Assembly: GCA_024239075.1 (NCBI GenBank)
Contig: JANBVI010000027.1
Coordinates: 124,001-188,000, forward strand
Direction: 5' to 3'
DNA: 64,000 nucleotides
DNA from: Fischerella sp. CENA71
GTDB taxonomy: Bacteria > Cyanobacteriota > Cyanobacteriia > Cyanobacteriales > Nostocaceae
Shown here: one piece after another, positions 35,534 to 43,162 of the stretch
How positions within the stretch are numbered: the first letter of the stretch is position 1
Layout of the letters: every line of letters starts with the position of its first letter
Notes under the pieces: model-generated
What the model was told of the DNA's origin: nothing
Seen by the model: only the letters and a program-made list of their open reading frames with translations
The model's database searches: none
Program-made: the position numbers and the translations under genes

Positions 35534-35566
35534 TAATTCCAACCATTCAACTAGTGGTTGGAATTA
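35534..35566. other. Perfect 12-pair hairpin near rep
   Basis: TAATTCCAACCA (35534-35545) pairs with TGGTTGGAATTA (35555-35566) over nine bases; a smaller TAGGC-GTTA-GCCTA hairpin lies just before it (35520-35533). Neither is followed by a T-run on either strand, so they are better read as structured single-strand elements (for example an origin for lagging strand or an element end) than as terminators. Confidence 0.5.
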
Positions 35567-35803
35567 AAAAACTTCACTTGAAATTGAAAAATAAATTCGA
35601 TAAAATAATTTAATAAATTTAAATTTAGATATAAATATATAGAAGCAATAAAGCTTACTTATATGCACTATAGTAAATACTCTTGCTGAATCTGAAGGAG
35701 TAGAATTTTGGATAGCTGACCGACTGCTTGCTGAAGCTGCTAAAAACTCAGGCGGTTTATGGGCATATCTTTGACGAAGCAACACCATAAAAAATTCATA
35801 AAA

Positions 35804-35825
35804 AAGGTGGCTTTTCAACCACCTT
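35804..35825 (-). terminator. Terminator of the 35851-36363 gene
   Basis: On the minus strand AAGGTGG ... CCACCTT forms a 7-pair stem with eight loop bases, followed by a T-run (the A-run at 35798-35805 of the plus strand). Confidence 0.65.
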
Positions 35826-35850
35826 GACAAAAAAATAAATTCAGAAAATT

Positions 35851-36363
35851 TTAAGCCAATACAAAATCAACATCGCTCGTTCCACCAGTTTCAGATTTTC
35901 CAGAACGTAATTTTTGATTATTCACTTCCACAGCAAAAGGTGTGCTGTCTAAAGTAAGATTGTAGTCAGTTTTCTCATTGGTATACCCAACACTGGCGAT
36001 CATCTTCCGACCTTGATCAGTGTAGAGAAAAGCCAACATTTGATTTTTTTGTTGCTTATTGTCGTATGCCCAAATGACCATATATTGATTGTTTTCATAA
36101 TCAAATATTTTGGGTGGCCGATTTGGGACATAACGCCCTGCTTCACCAAAACTTTTATCTAGAAAATCTTGCACAGAGTTAGTTTCTACAGTTGCATAAG
36201 CAACTTCTTGGGGAGACGTCGCTACAGCATCGCCTTGACTCTCATCAACAACTTCTTCCTTCCCACGATTGCGGAAATAATCTACTGCGGCTTTAGTCCC
36301 AATAGCACCAACAGTAGCAATTCCAGCTCCAATGAGTATGTTACGAAGTTTGTTATTATTCAT
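35851..36363 (-). CDS. Conserved hypothetical protein with N-terminal membrane segment
   Basis: 170 residues. After MNNNKLRNILI comes a glycine/alanine-rich hydrophobic segment GAGIATVGAIGTKAAVDYF. The rest is soluble: an acidic linker, then a domain with YENNQYMVIWAYDNKQQKNQMLAFLYTDQGRKMIASVGYTNEKTDYNLTLDS. I do not recognise the family. A good minus-strand terminator lies just behind (35804). Flanked by mobile-element-like sequence on one side and repeats on the other. Confidence 0.7.
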   Translation of the reverse strand: MNNNKLRNILIGAGIATVGAIGTKAAVDYFRNRGKEEVVDESQGDAVATSPQEVAYATVETNSVQDFLDKSFGEAGRYVPNRPPKIFDYENNQYMVIWAYDNKQQKNQMLAFLYTDQGRKMIASVGYTNEKTDYNLTLDSTPFAVEVNNQKLRSGKSETGGTSDVDFVLA

Positions 36364-36399
36364 CGTTGATTGTGATTGTTAAAAACACCACAGATAATA

Positions 36400-36463
36400 G
36401 TCAAGGGTCAAGGGTCAATAGTCAATAGTCAAACAATTTTGGATTTTGGATTTTGGATTTTAG
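36400..36463. repeat. Short tandem repeats (GTCAAGG/GTCAATA and TTTTGGA heptamers)
   Basis: Two heptamer arrays lie next to each other: AGTCAAGGGTCAAGGGTCAATAGTC in 36400-36431 and GGATTTT units in 36437-36463. The first family recurs at 39126-39160, the second (as AAAATCC) at 40499-40531, 54211-54231 and 58018-58045. Confidence 0.8.
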
Positions 36464-36508
36464 ATTGACCCCCATGTCTCCTTGTCCCCCTTCTCAATAT
36501 TTTAATTT

Positions 36509-37591
36509 TTAATTGTTTTGTCTCCTTACCCTTACTAATTCGCCTGCTAAGTTGATCGCTGCTTTCATACTAGTTGCATCAGCAATTCCCTTACCTGCAA
36601 TATCAAATGCTGTACCGTGATCTGGTGAGGTACGAATAAAAGGTAGACCGATAGATGTATTGACGGCTCGGTCAAATGCCATTAATTTGACTGGAATTAA
36701 ACCTTGGTCGTGGTAGAGTGCCAGATAAGCATCTGCTGCTTTGCTTAAGTCAACGCCACCGTACCAAGCTTTACCCGGCTCAACCCACATTGTATCGGGC
36801 GGAATTGGGCCATCTAATTGCCATTGGGGGCGTTTTTGCCGTTCTTTATCTAGCCAGGGAATAATTTTATCTAGTTCTTCATGTCCGAGTTGTCCCTGTT
36901 CACCACTGTGGGGATTTAAACCCGCGATCGCAATTTTGCCACTATCAAGACCAAAATCTTTCTCTAAACATTCCACCAGCAAATCGAGTTTTTTTGTCAG
37001 TAAGTCTAATGTTAATGCTTCCGGTACTTGACATAAAGGTATATGTGTAGTCGCAAGTAAACACCGTAGTGTCCAACTAGTATGGGGCGATCGCGCTACG
37101 AACAACATGCCAAATTTATCTGTACCTGATTTTTCAGCTAAAAGTTCTGTTTGCCCTGGATAATCATATCCTGCTGCTTTCCAAGCAGATTTGGCAATCG
37201 GAGCAGTCACGATCGCATCAAATTCACCTTTTTGAGTGCAGGCGATCGCACATTCCATAGACGCGAAACTAGCTGCACCACTGGCTGCATTACCTGTCCC
37301 CATCACAATTTCGCGTTTTATTTCTTCTTCTAACGGTACATCCAGAATTGATAGATTTTCTGGATTCGCTAGAGGTACTAAATTCCCACTGACAAGAACT
37401 CTGGTATAGTTTTCCAAAAGTAAATCTTGGCTACCCACAACCGTCACATCAAAATTTTTGCTCAGTTCTGGATCTGCCAAAGCTTTTAATATCACTTCTG
37501 CTCCTATTCCGCTTGGATCTCCCAAGGTTAGCGCTAGGCGTGGGCGATGTTGTAATGGTGATATAAGGTTTTTTTGCTCGGACTGAGACAT
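36509..37591 (-). CDS. pdxA: 4-hydroxythreonine-4-phosphate dehydrogenase
   Basis: 360 residues. Catalyses the NAD-dependent oxidation of 4-phosphohydroxy-L-threonine in the DXP-dependent route to pyridoxal phosphate. [22 protein letters not shown] at the start, mid-region [27 protein letters not shown] and MLFVARSP, zinc-ligand His residues ([26 protein letters not shown]) and the end [23 protein letters not shown] are all signatures of PdxA. Length is slightly above the ~330 of E. coli because of a C-terminal helix. Monocistronic with repeats behind it. Confidence 0.95.
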   Translation of the reverse strand: MSQSEQKNLISPLQHRPRLALTLGDPSGIGAEVILKALADPELSKNFDVTVVGSQDLLLENYTRVLVSGNLVPLANPENLSILDVPLEEEIKREIVMGTGNAASGAASFASMECAIACTQKGEFDAIVTAPIAKSAWKAAGYDYPGQTELLAEKSGTDKFGMLFVARSPHTSWTLRCLLATTHIPLCQVPEALTLDLLTKKLDLLVECLEKDFGLDSGKIAIAGLNPHSGEQGQLGHEELDKIIPWLDKERQKRPQWQLDGPIPPDTMWVEPGKAWYGGVDLSKAADAYLALYHDQGLIPVKLMAFDRAVNTSIGLPFIRTSPDHGTAFDIAGKGIADATSMKAAINLAGELVRVRRQNN

Positions 37592-37898
37592 ATAAGTGAT
37601 TTTCTTAACACAGCTTGTAACTTTCCTTAATTAAAACCGCCTCAATGCGATAATGTTAAGTGTCACCCAACCAAGGAAAATGAAGTATAACAAATAGCAG
37701 CACTTGCTTTGTGGCTGTCTACACAAACAATCACCAAAGCAAGCAAGATATATACTATTCACTCTGCTTATCTTTATAGGTTAATCTGAGAACCTGTGTC
37801 ACAATACTTCATATTAGTTTAATCCTAACAGCAGTTCCAAAAGGCTCTGGTAGACTTAACTTAATTCAATAATTTGTAAAAAAGGAGAACTACAACAA
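37592..37898. other. Spacer and promoter region of petM
   Basis: About 300 AT-rich bases between divergent pdxA and petM. No reading frame. AAGGAGA (37882-37888) gives a good ribosome site 11 bases before the ATG of petM. Confidence 0.5.
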
Positions 37899-38006
37899 AT
37901 GGGCGGCGAAATGTTCAATGCAGCTCTACTATCCTTTGGCTTAATTTTTGTAGGCTGGGCTTTAGGTGCTTTGTTGCTAAAAGTCCAAGGTGCAGAAGAA
38001 GAGTAA
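37899..38006 (+). CDS. petM: Cytochrome b6f complex subunit VII
   Basis: 35 residues: [36 protein letters not shown] single transmembrane helix with the glycine-rich start and acidic end conserved in PetM, a small subunit stabilising the b6f complex on its periphery. Preceded by AAGGAGA. A weak hairpin CGAGAG/CTCTCG (38034-38058) follows without a T-run. The adjacent ycf39-like gene (a photosystem II assembly factor) is on the same strand 150 bases later. Confidence 0.93.
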   Translation: MGGEMFNAALLSFGLIFVGWALGALLLKVQGAEEE

Positions 38007-38156
38007 TTCTTTGAGTTGAAATTTTTTCTAGATCGAGAGGCTTTGCTGTAGTCTCTCGCTCCTGTCACCATGTTAAAAAGAATGTAAACTTTTGTTTGTT
38101 CATCTAATTCTGTTAAGATTTTATTCATAAAACTTTAAGTTTCGTAAAAAACCCTC

Positions 38157-39140
38157 ATGACATTATTAATTGTCGGTGCCACTGGCACCTTGGGAAGACA
38201 AGTGGCTCGTCGTGCCATCGATGAGGGGTATAAAGTACGTTGTCTTGTCCGGAGTGCTAAGAAAGCCGCATTTCTCAAAGAGTGGGGTGCGGAACTTGTA
38301 CCTGGAGACCTGTGCTACCCCCAGACATTAAAAGCTGCATTAGAAGGTGTTACTGCCGTAATTGATGCGGCTACATCTCGTCCTACCGATTCATTAAGTA
38401 TTAAACAAGTGGACTGGGAAGGCAAGGTATCCTTAATTCAAGCGTGTTTAGCAGCAGGCATAGAGCGTTTTATATTCTTTTCCATCCTGGATGCTGACAA
38501 ATACCCAGAAGTTCCACTGATGGAAATTAAGCGGTGTACAGAAATTTATTTAGCAGAATCGGGCTTAAAGTATACTACCTTGCAACTAGCCGGCTTTATG
38601 CAGGGTTTGATTGGTCAATATGGAATCCCCATTTTAGAAAATCAGCCGGTTTGGGTAACAGGTAAATCTTCGCCTATAGCCTACATGGACACTCAGGATA
38701 TAGCTAAATTTGCAGTTCGGGCATTGAGTGTACCAGAAACCGAAAAGCGGGCTTTCCCAGTTGTGGGTACTCGTGCTTGGAGTGCAGAAGAAATAATTAG
38801 CTTGTGCGAACGCTTATCAGGCAGAGAAGCTAGAGTCACACGGATGCCAATTAATTTACTGCGTACTGTCCGCAAAATACTCCGCTTCTTCCAGTGGGGA
38901 TGGAATGTAGGAGACAGACTAGCATTTACAGAAGTACTAGCAAGTGGTAAACCTCTCAATGCTTCGATGGATGAAACATACCAAGTTTTTGGTTTTGATT
39001 CCAAAGACACCACAACCCTAGAAAGCTACTTGCAAGAGTACTTTAATCGCATTATGAAGAAACTTAAAGAGCTAGATTACGAGAAAAATAAAAAGAAAAA
39101 AGACAAAAAGACTCCTTTTAAAAAAGTTAATAGTCAATAG
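38157..39140 (+). CDS. ycf39: Ycf39/HCF244-like NAD(P)-binding assembly factor
   Basis: 327-residue atypical short-chain dehydrogenase: Rossmann start LLIVGATGTLGRQVARRAIDEGYKVRCLVR, then FIFFSILDADKYPEVPLMEIKRCTE, ESGLKYTTLQLAGFMQGLIGQY and an SDR-type C-terminus. The catalytic Ser-Tyr-Lys triad is degenerate in this group. Ycf39 acts with high-light-inducible proteins at the photosystem II reaction centre and in chlorophyll delivery. The last ~30 residues (KKLKELDYEKNKKKKDKKTP) are strongly basic, and the final VNSQ lies in a heptamer repeat, so the tail may be recent. Confidence 0.92.
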   Translation: MTLLIVGATGTLGRQVARRAIDEGYKVRCLVRSAKKAAFLKEWGAELVPGDLCYPQTLKAALEGVTAVIDAATSRPTDSLSIKQVDWEGKVSLIQACLAAGIERFIFFSILDADKYPEVPLMEIKRCTEIYLAESGLKYTTLQLAGFMQGLIGQYGIPILENQPVWVTGKSSPIAYMDTQDIAKFAVRALSVPETEKRAFPVVGTRAWSAEEIISLCERLSGREARVTRMPINLLRTVRKILRFFQWGWNVGDRLAFTEVLASGKPLNASMDETYQVFGFDSKDTTTLESYLQEYFNRIMKKLKELDYEKNKKKKDKKTPFKKVNSQ

Positions 39141-39160
39141 TCAAGGGTCAAGGGTCAATA
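39126..39160. repeat. Heptamer repeat at the 3' end of ycf39
   Basis: GTTAATAGTCAATAGTCAAGGGTCAAGGGTCAATAG: GTCAATA/GTCAAGG units. The stop codon of ycf39 lies in it. Confidence 0.85.
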
Positions 39161-39250
39161 GCTATTAACAAAGGACTAATGACTAAATTGACCAAAGTAT
39201 GTCACGATTAACATAATAAAGAGCAGCTCCTAAAGATTGGATATTTGAGT

Positions 39251-40168
39251 GTGCCGAAAGTAGGCATTATATACAACGACGTTAAGCCGATAGCGGGTCG
39301 CGTCGCTATTGAACTTAAAGAAAAGTTCACTGCCCACGGTTGGGATGTCTGCATCACAACTGGCATCGGTGGCATGTTGGGCTACTCTACCCCAGAAAGT
39401 CCTATATGTCACACACCTATTGAGGGTTTGACACCTCCTGGTTTCGACCCAGAAACAAAATTCACTGTTGTGCTAGGCGGAGATGGCACAGTCTTGGCAG
39501 CATCCCGTTTAGTTGCTTCATGTGGTATTCCCATGCTCACTGTAAATACAGGTCACATGGGATTTTTGACGGAAACTTACCTCAATCAACTGCCTCAAGC
39601 AGTAGATCAACTAATAACAGGTAAGTATGAAGTTGAAGAGCGAGCAATGCTCACTGTCAAAGTGTTTCGGGGAGATTCAATCCAGTGGGAAGCCCTCTGT
39701 TTGAATGAAATGGTATTACATCGAGAACCATTAACCTCGATGTGCCATTTTGAAATTGCAGTGGGCCGTCACGCACCAGTTGATATTGCTGCTGACGGTG
39801 TGATTATTTCTACTCCAACAGGTTCTACGGCTTATTCATTGAGTGCTGGTGGTCCGGTTGTAATCCCAGGTGTACCAGCATTACAGCTAGTGCCTATTTG
39901 TCCCCATTCTTTGGCATCAAGGGCATTGGTATTTCCTGATACAGAACCAGTCAACATTTATCCAGTCAATACTCCTCGATTGGTAATGGTAGTTGATGGT
40001 AATGGTGGGTGTTATGTTTTGCCAGACGATCGCGTAAATGTAGAGCGATCGCAATACTGTGCTAGATTTATTCGCCTGCAACCACCAGAATTCTTCCGAG
40101 TTCTCAGGGAAAAACTGGGTTGGGGTCTGCCACATATTGCCAAACCAACCTCAGTAGAATTGCCGTAA
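39251..40168 (+). CDS. nadK: NAD kinase
   Basis: 305 residues from GTG 39251, where homologs start ([18 protein letters not shown]); a TTG at 39245 is the alternative. The glycine-rich [11 protein letters not shown] motif binds ATP/inorganic polyphosphate, followed by [32 protein letters not shown] (the NAD-binding signature) and a C-terminal EPxxIYPVN. It phosphorylates NAD to NADP. Cyanobacteria carry two NAD kinases; I cannot assign which one this is. On the same strand as ycf39, 110 bases after it. Confidence 0.95.
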   Translation: MPKVGIIYNDVKPIAGRVAIELKEKFTAHGWDVCITTGIGGMLGYSTPESPICHTPIEGLTPPGFDPETKFTVVLGGDGTVLAASRLVASCGIPMLTVNTGHMGFLTETYLNQLPQAVDQLITGKYEVEERAMLTVKVFRGDSIQWEALCLNEMVLHREPLTSMCHFEIAVGRHAPVDIAADGVIISTPTGSTAYSLSAGGPVVIPGVPALQLVPICPHSLASRALVFPDTEPVNIYPVNTPRLVMVVDGNGGCYVLPDDRVNVERSQYCARFIRLQPPEFFRVLREKLGWGLPHIAKPTSVELP

Positions 40169-40530
40169 TCGGGGGATCGGGGGACAAGGGGACAAGGCAG
40201 ATAACAGAGAAATTTCTCCCCATGCCCGATCCCCAATGCCTGATCCCCGATCCCCGATCCCCAATGCCCAATCCCCATTACCCATTACCCATTACCCCAA
40301 ATCCTAAACAAGAGATTAAATTTTCTGCGTATAGAGTTTTTTATTGCTAAAGCTATACTTTGACGTGTTAAAACATTTGAGATAACTTGTCAACTCAGGA
40401 TAATATCTATCACTAGTAAACTTGTGAATTACGCTTATAACTGGTGTACAAGCGTTCGTTAGGACATTTGTACGAATCCAAAATCTATAGACGCGAGTAA
40501 TCCAAAATCTAAAATCCAAAATCCAAAATC
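40169..40530. repeat. Repeat-rich spacer with G-rich and C-rich tracts
   Basis: GGGGGATCGGGGGACAAGGGGACAAGG at about 40171-40197, then CCCCAATGCC / CCCCGATC units and CATTACC trimers (about 40220-40300), and a 4-5 unit AAAATCC array 40499-40531 that touches the nblR start. No gene. Confidence 0.75.
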
Positions 40531-40533
40531 CAT

Positions 40534-41220
40534 ATGACGCTTGCTCACAACCCCTGTGTTTTGGTGATTGAAAGCGACGAGAGTTTGGCTCATCAGATCG
40601 CTTTTGATTTAAAAGAATCTGGCTATGATTCTGTTGTGGCTCATGATGGGGTGAACGGTTTGCAACAAAGCCGTGATCGCCAACCAGCTTTAGTAGTGAT
40701 TGACCGGATGCTAGCAGGAGAGTCTGGGCTGTCTTTGTGTAAAAATCTGAGAACTACTGGAGTGCGATCGCCTGTTCTAGTCTTAATGGCACGGGATACG
40801 GTTGATGATCGTATAGCTTGCCTAGAAGCAGGAGCTGATGATTATTTTCTTAAGCCTTACCGTTCGGAAGATTTTTTAAACTTAATTCGCCTCTACTTAA
40901 AGCCTGATGTAGACACTACAGAACAGTTACGTTTTGCTGATTTGGTTTTAGACCTCGCCACCCGTCGTGCTATTTATAACGGACGAGCGATCGACTTGAC
41001 CATGAAAGAATTTGAATTACTAAAATATCTGATGGAACATCCTCGCGAAGTCCTAACCCGCGAACAGATTTTGGAAAATGTTTGGGGTTATGACTTCATG
41101 GGTGAATCAAATGTGATAGAAGTATATATTCGTTACCTACGTTTAAAAATAGAAGACGAAGGACAAAAGCGCCTCATTCAAACAGTGCGCGGTGTCGGTT
41201 ATGTGTTGAGAGAATCTTAG
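40534..41220 (+). CDS. nblR: NblR-type OmpR-family response regulator
   Basis: 228 residues. Receiver with the phospho-acceptor position Asp57 (VVIDRMLAGESG), Lys107 (YFLKPY); winged HTH with DLTMKEFELLKYLMEHPREVLTREQIL and IEVYIRYLRLKIEDEGQKRLIQTVRGVGYVL. The C-terminal half and the LAHNPCVLVIE start match NblR, which controls phycobilisome degradation and survival under nutrient or high-light stress. The ATG follows an AAAATCC heptamer array directly, with no Shine-Dalgarno. Confidence 0.85.
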   Translation: MTLAHNPCVLVIESDESLAHQIAFDLKESGYDSVVAHDGVNGLQQSRDRQPALVVIDRMLAGESGLSLCKNLRTTGVRSPVLVLMARDTVDDRIACLEAGADDYFLKPYRSEDFLNLIRLYLKPDVDTTEQLRFADLVLDLATRRAIYNGRAIDLTMKEFELLKYLMEHPREVLTREQILENVWGYDFMGESNVIEVYIRYLRLKIEDEGQKRLIQTVRGVGYVLRES

Positions 41221-41227
41221 ATAAGTT

Positions 41228-41258
41228 CAGTTATCAGTTATCAGTTATCAGTTATCAA
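41228..41258. repeat. CAGTTAT heptamer tandem array
   Basis: Four copies of CAGTTAT/TCAGTTA between nblR and the DUF192 gene. Confidence 0.85.
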
Positions 41259-41307
41259 ATTCCATAACTTAACTGTTAACTGTTTACATAACCCCTAACC
41301 ACTAAAT

Positions 41308-41340
41308 AAATGACAATTGACAAATGACAATTGACAAATG
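41308..41340. repeat. AATGACA/ATTGACA repeat covering a start codon
   Basis: Two copies of ATGACAATTGACAA and a partial third. The last ATG of the array is the start of the DUF192 gene. Confidence 0.85.
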
Positions 41341-41883
41341 ACCAAAATAATGTTTTCTATCCTATTGGGTGTGCTGTTAATAGGCTGTTCATCTCCTACA
41401 CCAGCAAAATCTTCCACTGATACACCTAGTTCTCAAATTCAACCAGTGAAAACTGAGCAATTATCACTTGATACAAGCAAGGGTCAGCAGCTACCTATTT
41501 CTGCTCAGGCTGTTGTTCCCAATGGCACCAAAATAGATTTGGAAGTAGCACAAACCCCAGAACAACAAGCAATGGGGTTAATGTATCGACCCGCTTTAAG
41601 CCCAAATCGAGGAATGTTGTTTCAATTTTCCACGCCGATCGCAGTCAGTTTTTGGATGAAAAATGTACCTGTACCTCTAGATATGGTTTTTCTCCGCAAA
41701 GGAGTTGTACAGGCGATCGCAGCCTCTGTACCACCTTGTACTGCTGATCCCTGCCCTACCTATGGTCCTAAAACCCAAGTAGATCAAGTCATTGAACTGC
41801 GGTCTGGACGAACTAGTGAACTAGGATTAAAAAAAGGAGATATTGTTAAAATTGCTTACTTGAATTCAGGTAAATTACGGTGA
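41338..41883 (+). CDS. DUF192 lipoprotein
   Basis: 181 residues. Signal peptide MTKIMFSILLGVLLIGCSSP with lipobox LIGC. A linker (Ser/Thr/Pro) is followed by a DUF192 domain: TKIDLEVAQTPEQQAMGLMYRPALSPNRGMLFQF, FWMKNVPVPLDMVFLRKGVVQAI and a conserved end DQVIELRSGRTSELGLKKGDIVKIAYL. DUF192 is a small beta-barrel domain of unknown function, often in membrane-associated proteins. The start codon is inside the tandem unit AATGACAATTGACAA (41308-41340). Confidence 0.88.
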   Translation: MTKIMFSILLGVLLIGCSSPTPAKSSTDTPSSQIQPVKTEQLSLDTSKGQQLPISAQAVVPNGTKIDLEVAQTPEQQAMGLMYRPALSPNRGMLFQFSTPIAVSFWMKNVPVPLDMVFLRKGVVQAIAASVPPCTADPCPTYGPKTQVDQVIELRSGRTSELGLKKGDIVKIAYLNSGKLR

Positions 41884-42402
41884 TCACAAATTCAACCATG
41901 ATGCTAAAACGCTTATACAATCAAATATAAGAAATTTTTGATAAAAAAATAATTAAGTACCTGGTAAAAAAGTTACTAGTAAAGTTAATATTTAATACAG
42001 TGTCAAATAGACAGGCCCTGACGTGTTCAAGCTGGGGTCTAGGTTTTGGCTTTCTGTAACTAAAATCTATCTTTTGGCGTACGTGTAAAGATTCGCCAAT
42101 AAGCGATTATTTAGCTAAGGAATACTTCTCACTACAGGTGTATTTAGCTAAACAACTGAGGTAAAAAGGATAAACCTGATTTATCTAGGTTAGCTACTCG
42201 ATATTTCCCAGGTGAAAGTAGCGCTACAATTAATAACTTCAACAGTGCTTTTCTTCAAAAACACAAGAGACACAAGCATCGTTTATCGGTTGATTGTGTT
42301 AGCTCGGTGACTGAATAAAAGCCTTGTTACAATTCCGATGAACTACTGGATAACAGTAGTTTGAGGGAGAAGCATAAACAACGTAAGGGGGTGAACTACA
42401 AA
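41884..42402. other. Long leader region before the DUF2949 gene
   Basis: About 520 bases of low-complexity-free spacer. No gene frame. AAGGGGGTGA at 42385-42394 is a strong ribosome site for the next gene. I see no conserved riboswitch motif. Confidence 0.4.
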
Positions 42403-42597
42403 ATGCTACCATCTAACTACACACAACTAATTCGTTTTTTACAAGAAGATTTGGCAATTTCTGCGGCTTCTATCAATGTTGCGCTCCGCCATATCAAGCA
42501 AGATCCCGGACCTTTGCCGATGGTTCTTTGGCAGTATGGGTTGATAACTCTCGAACAGTTAGAACAAATCTACGACTGGATGGAAACTGCGGCATAG
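42403..42597 (+). CDS. DUF2949 domain protein
   Basis: 64 residues from ATG 42403, with AAGGGGGTGA nine bases upstream. The in-frame TTG at 42361 has no such site. Pattern LIRFLQEDLAISAASINVALRH then PGPLPMVLWQYGLITLEQLEQIYDWMETA is the whole of a cyanobacteria-specific DUF2949 domain, small helical proteins of unknown function. The terminator at 42717 follows. Confidence 0.85.
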   Translation: MLPSNYTQLIRFLQEDLAISAASINVALRHIKQDPGPLPMVLWQYGLITLEQLEQIYDWMETAA

Positions 42598-42716
42598 ATT
42601 AGGGATAGCTCATTGAAGGGAATAAAAAATGTGGCATCAACTTGGCTTCCTACGAAGTCTCGCAAGAAGGAAAGTTTGCTTAAGTAATTTATACTGTTTC
42701 ACTTATAACAAGTTAC

Positions 42717-42749
42717 AAGAGCGAGCTGAATTATCAGCTCGCTCTTTAA
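42717..42749 (+). terminator. 13-pair hairpin terminator
   Basis: AAGAGCGAGCTGA (42717-42729) pairs without mismatch with TCAGCTCGCTCTT (42734-42746) over ATTA; TTTAAA follows. Confidence 0.75.
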
Positions 42750-42847
42750 ATTTGTTCATAATTTGTTATTTGTCATTTGTAGTTTGTAATAACTTAATGG
42801 CTAATAACCAATGACCGTGGGGAAAACTCCCTTTCCACCCGCAGGGT

Positions 42848-42907
42848 AATCCAAAATCGTTCGACTGACTTGTACTGAGCCTTGTCGAAGTAGCGCTCAC
42901 GACGAAG
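42848..42907. repeat. Dispersed repeat, inverted partner of 31071-31130
   Basis: Sixty bases identical to the reverse complement of 31071-31130, next to AAAATCC-type heptamers on both sides. Confidence 0.8.
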
Positions 42908-43162
42908 TCTAAAATCCAAAATTGTTTGACGAGCAGCCACTGCGTGTTGATGGGCAACTTTAAAATTTTTGAATAATTGCTATATCAGTATTATTTCGCT
43001 TATTAATTGTAACAATTTTTTATTTTAAGAATTAAAATACTTAATATCGTCATCTCATCAGTAAAAACTATACAAATAGGCGTATTTCTATATTGCTCTT
43101 ATATCCTTATTTATATAAATCTTTGAACAAAAGTATAATTATAAATCCCTATTTAATGCCTC

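Noticed and set aside
35564-35830. An 88-codon minus-strand frame
   Set aside because: Its composition is poor; a more coherent peptide is read on the plus strand here, and the terminator of the next gene lies inside it.
41884-42402. Possible tRNA or riboswitch in the long leader
   Set aside because: I found no cloverleaf, TTCGANNC arm or conserved riboswitch core here.
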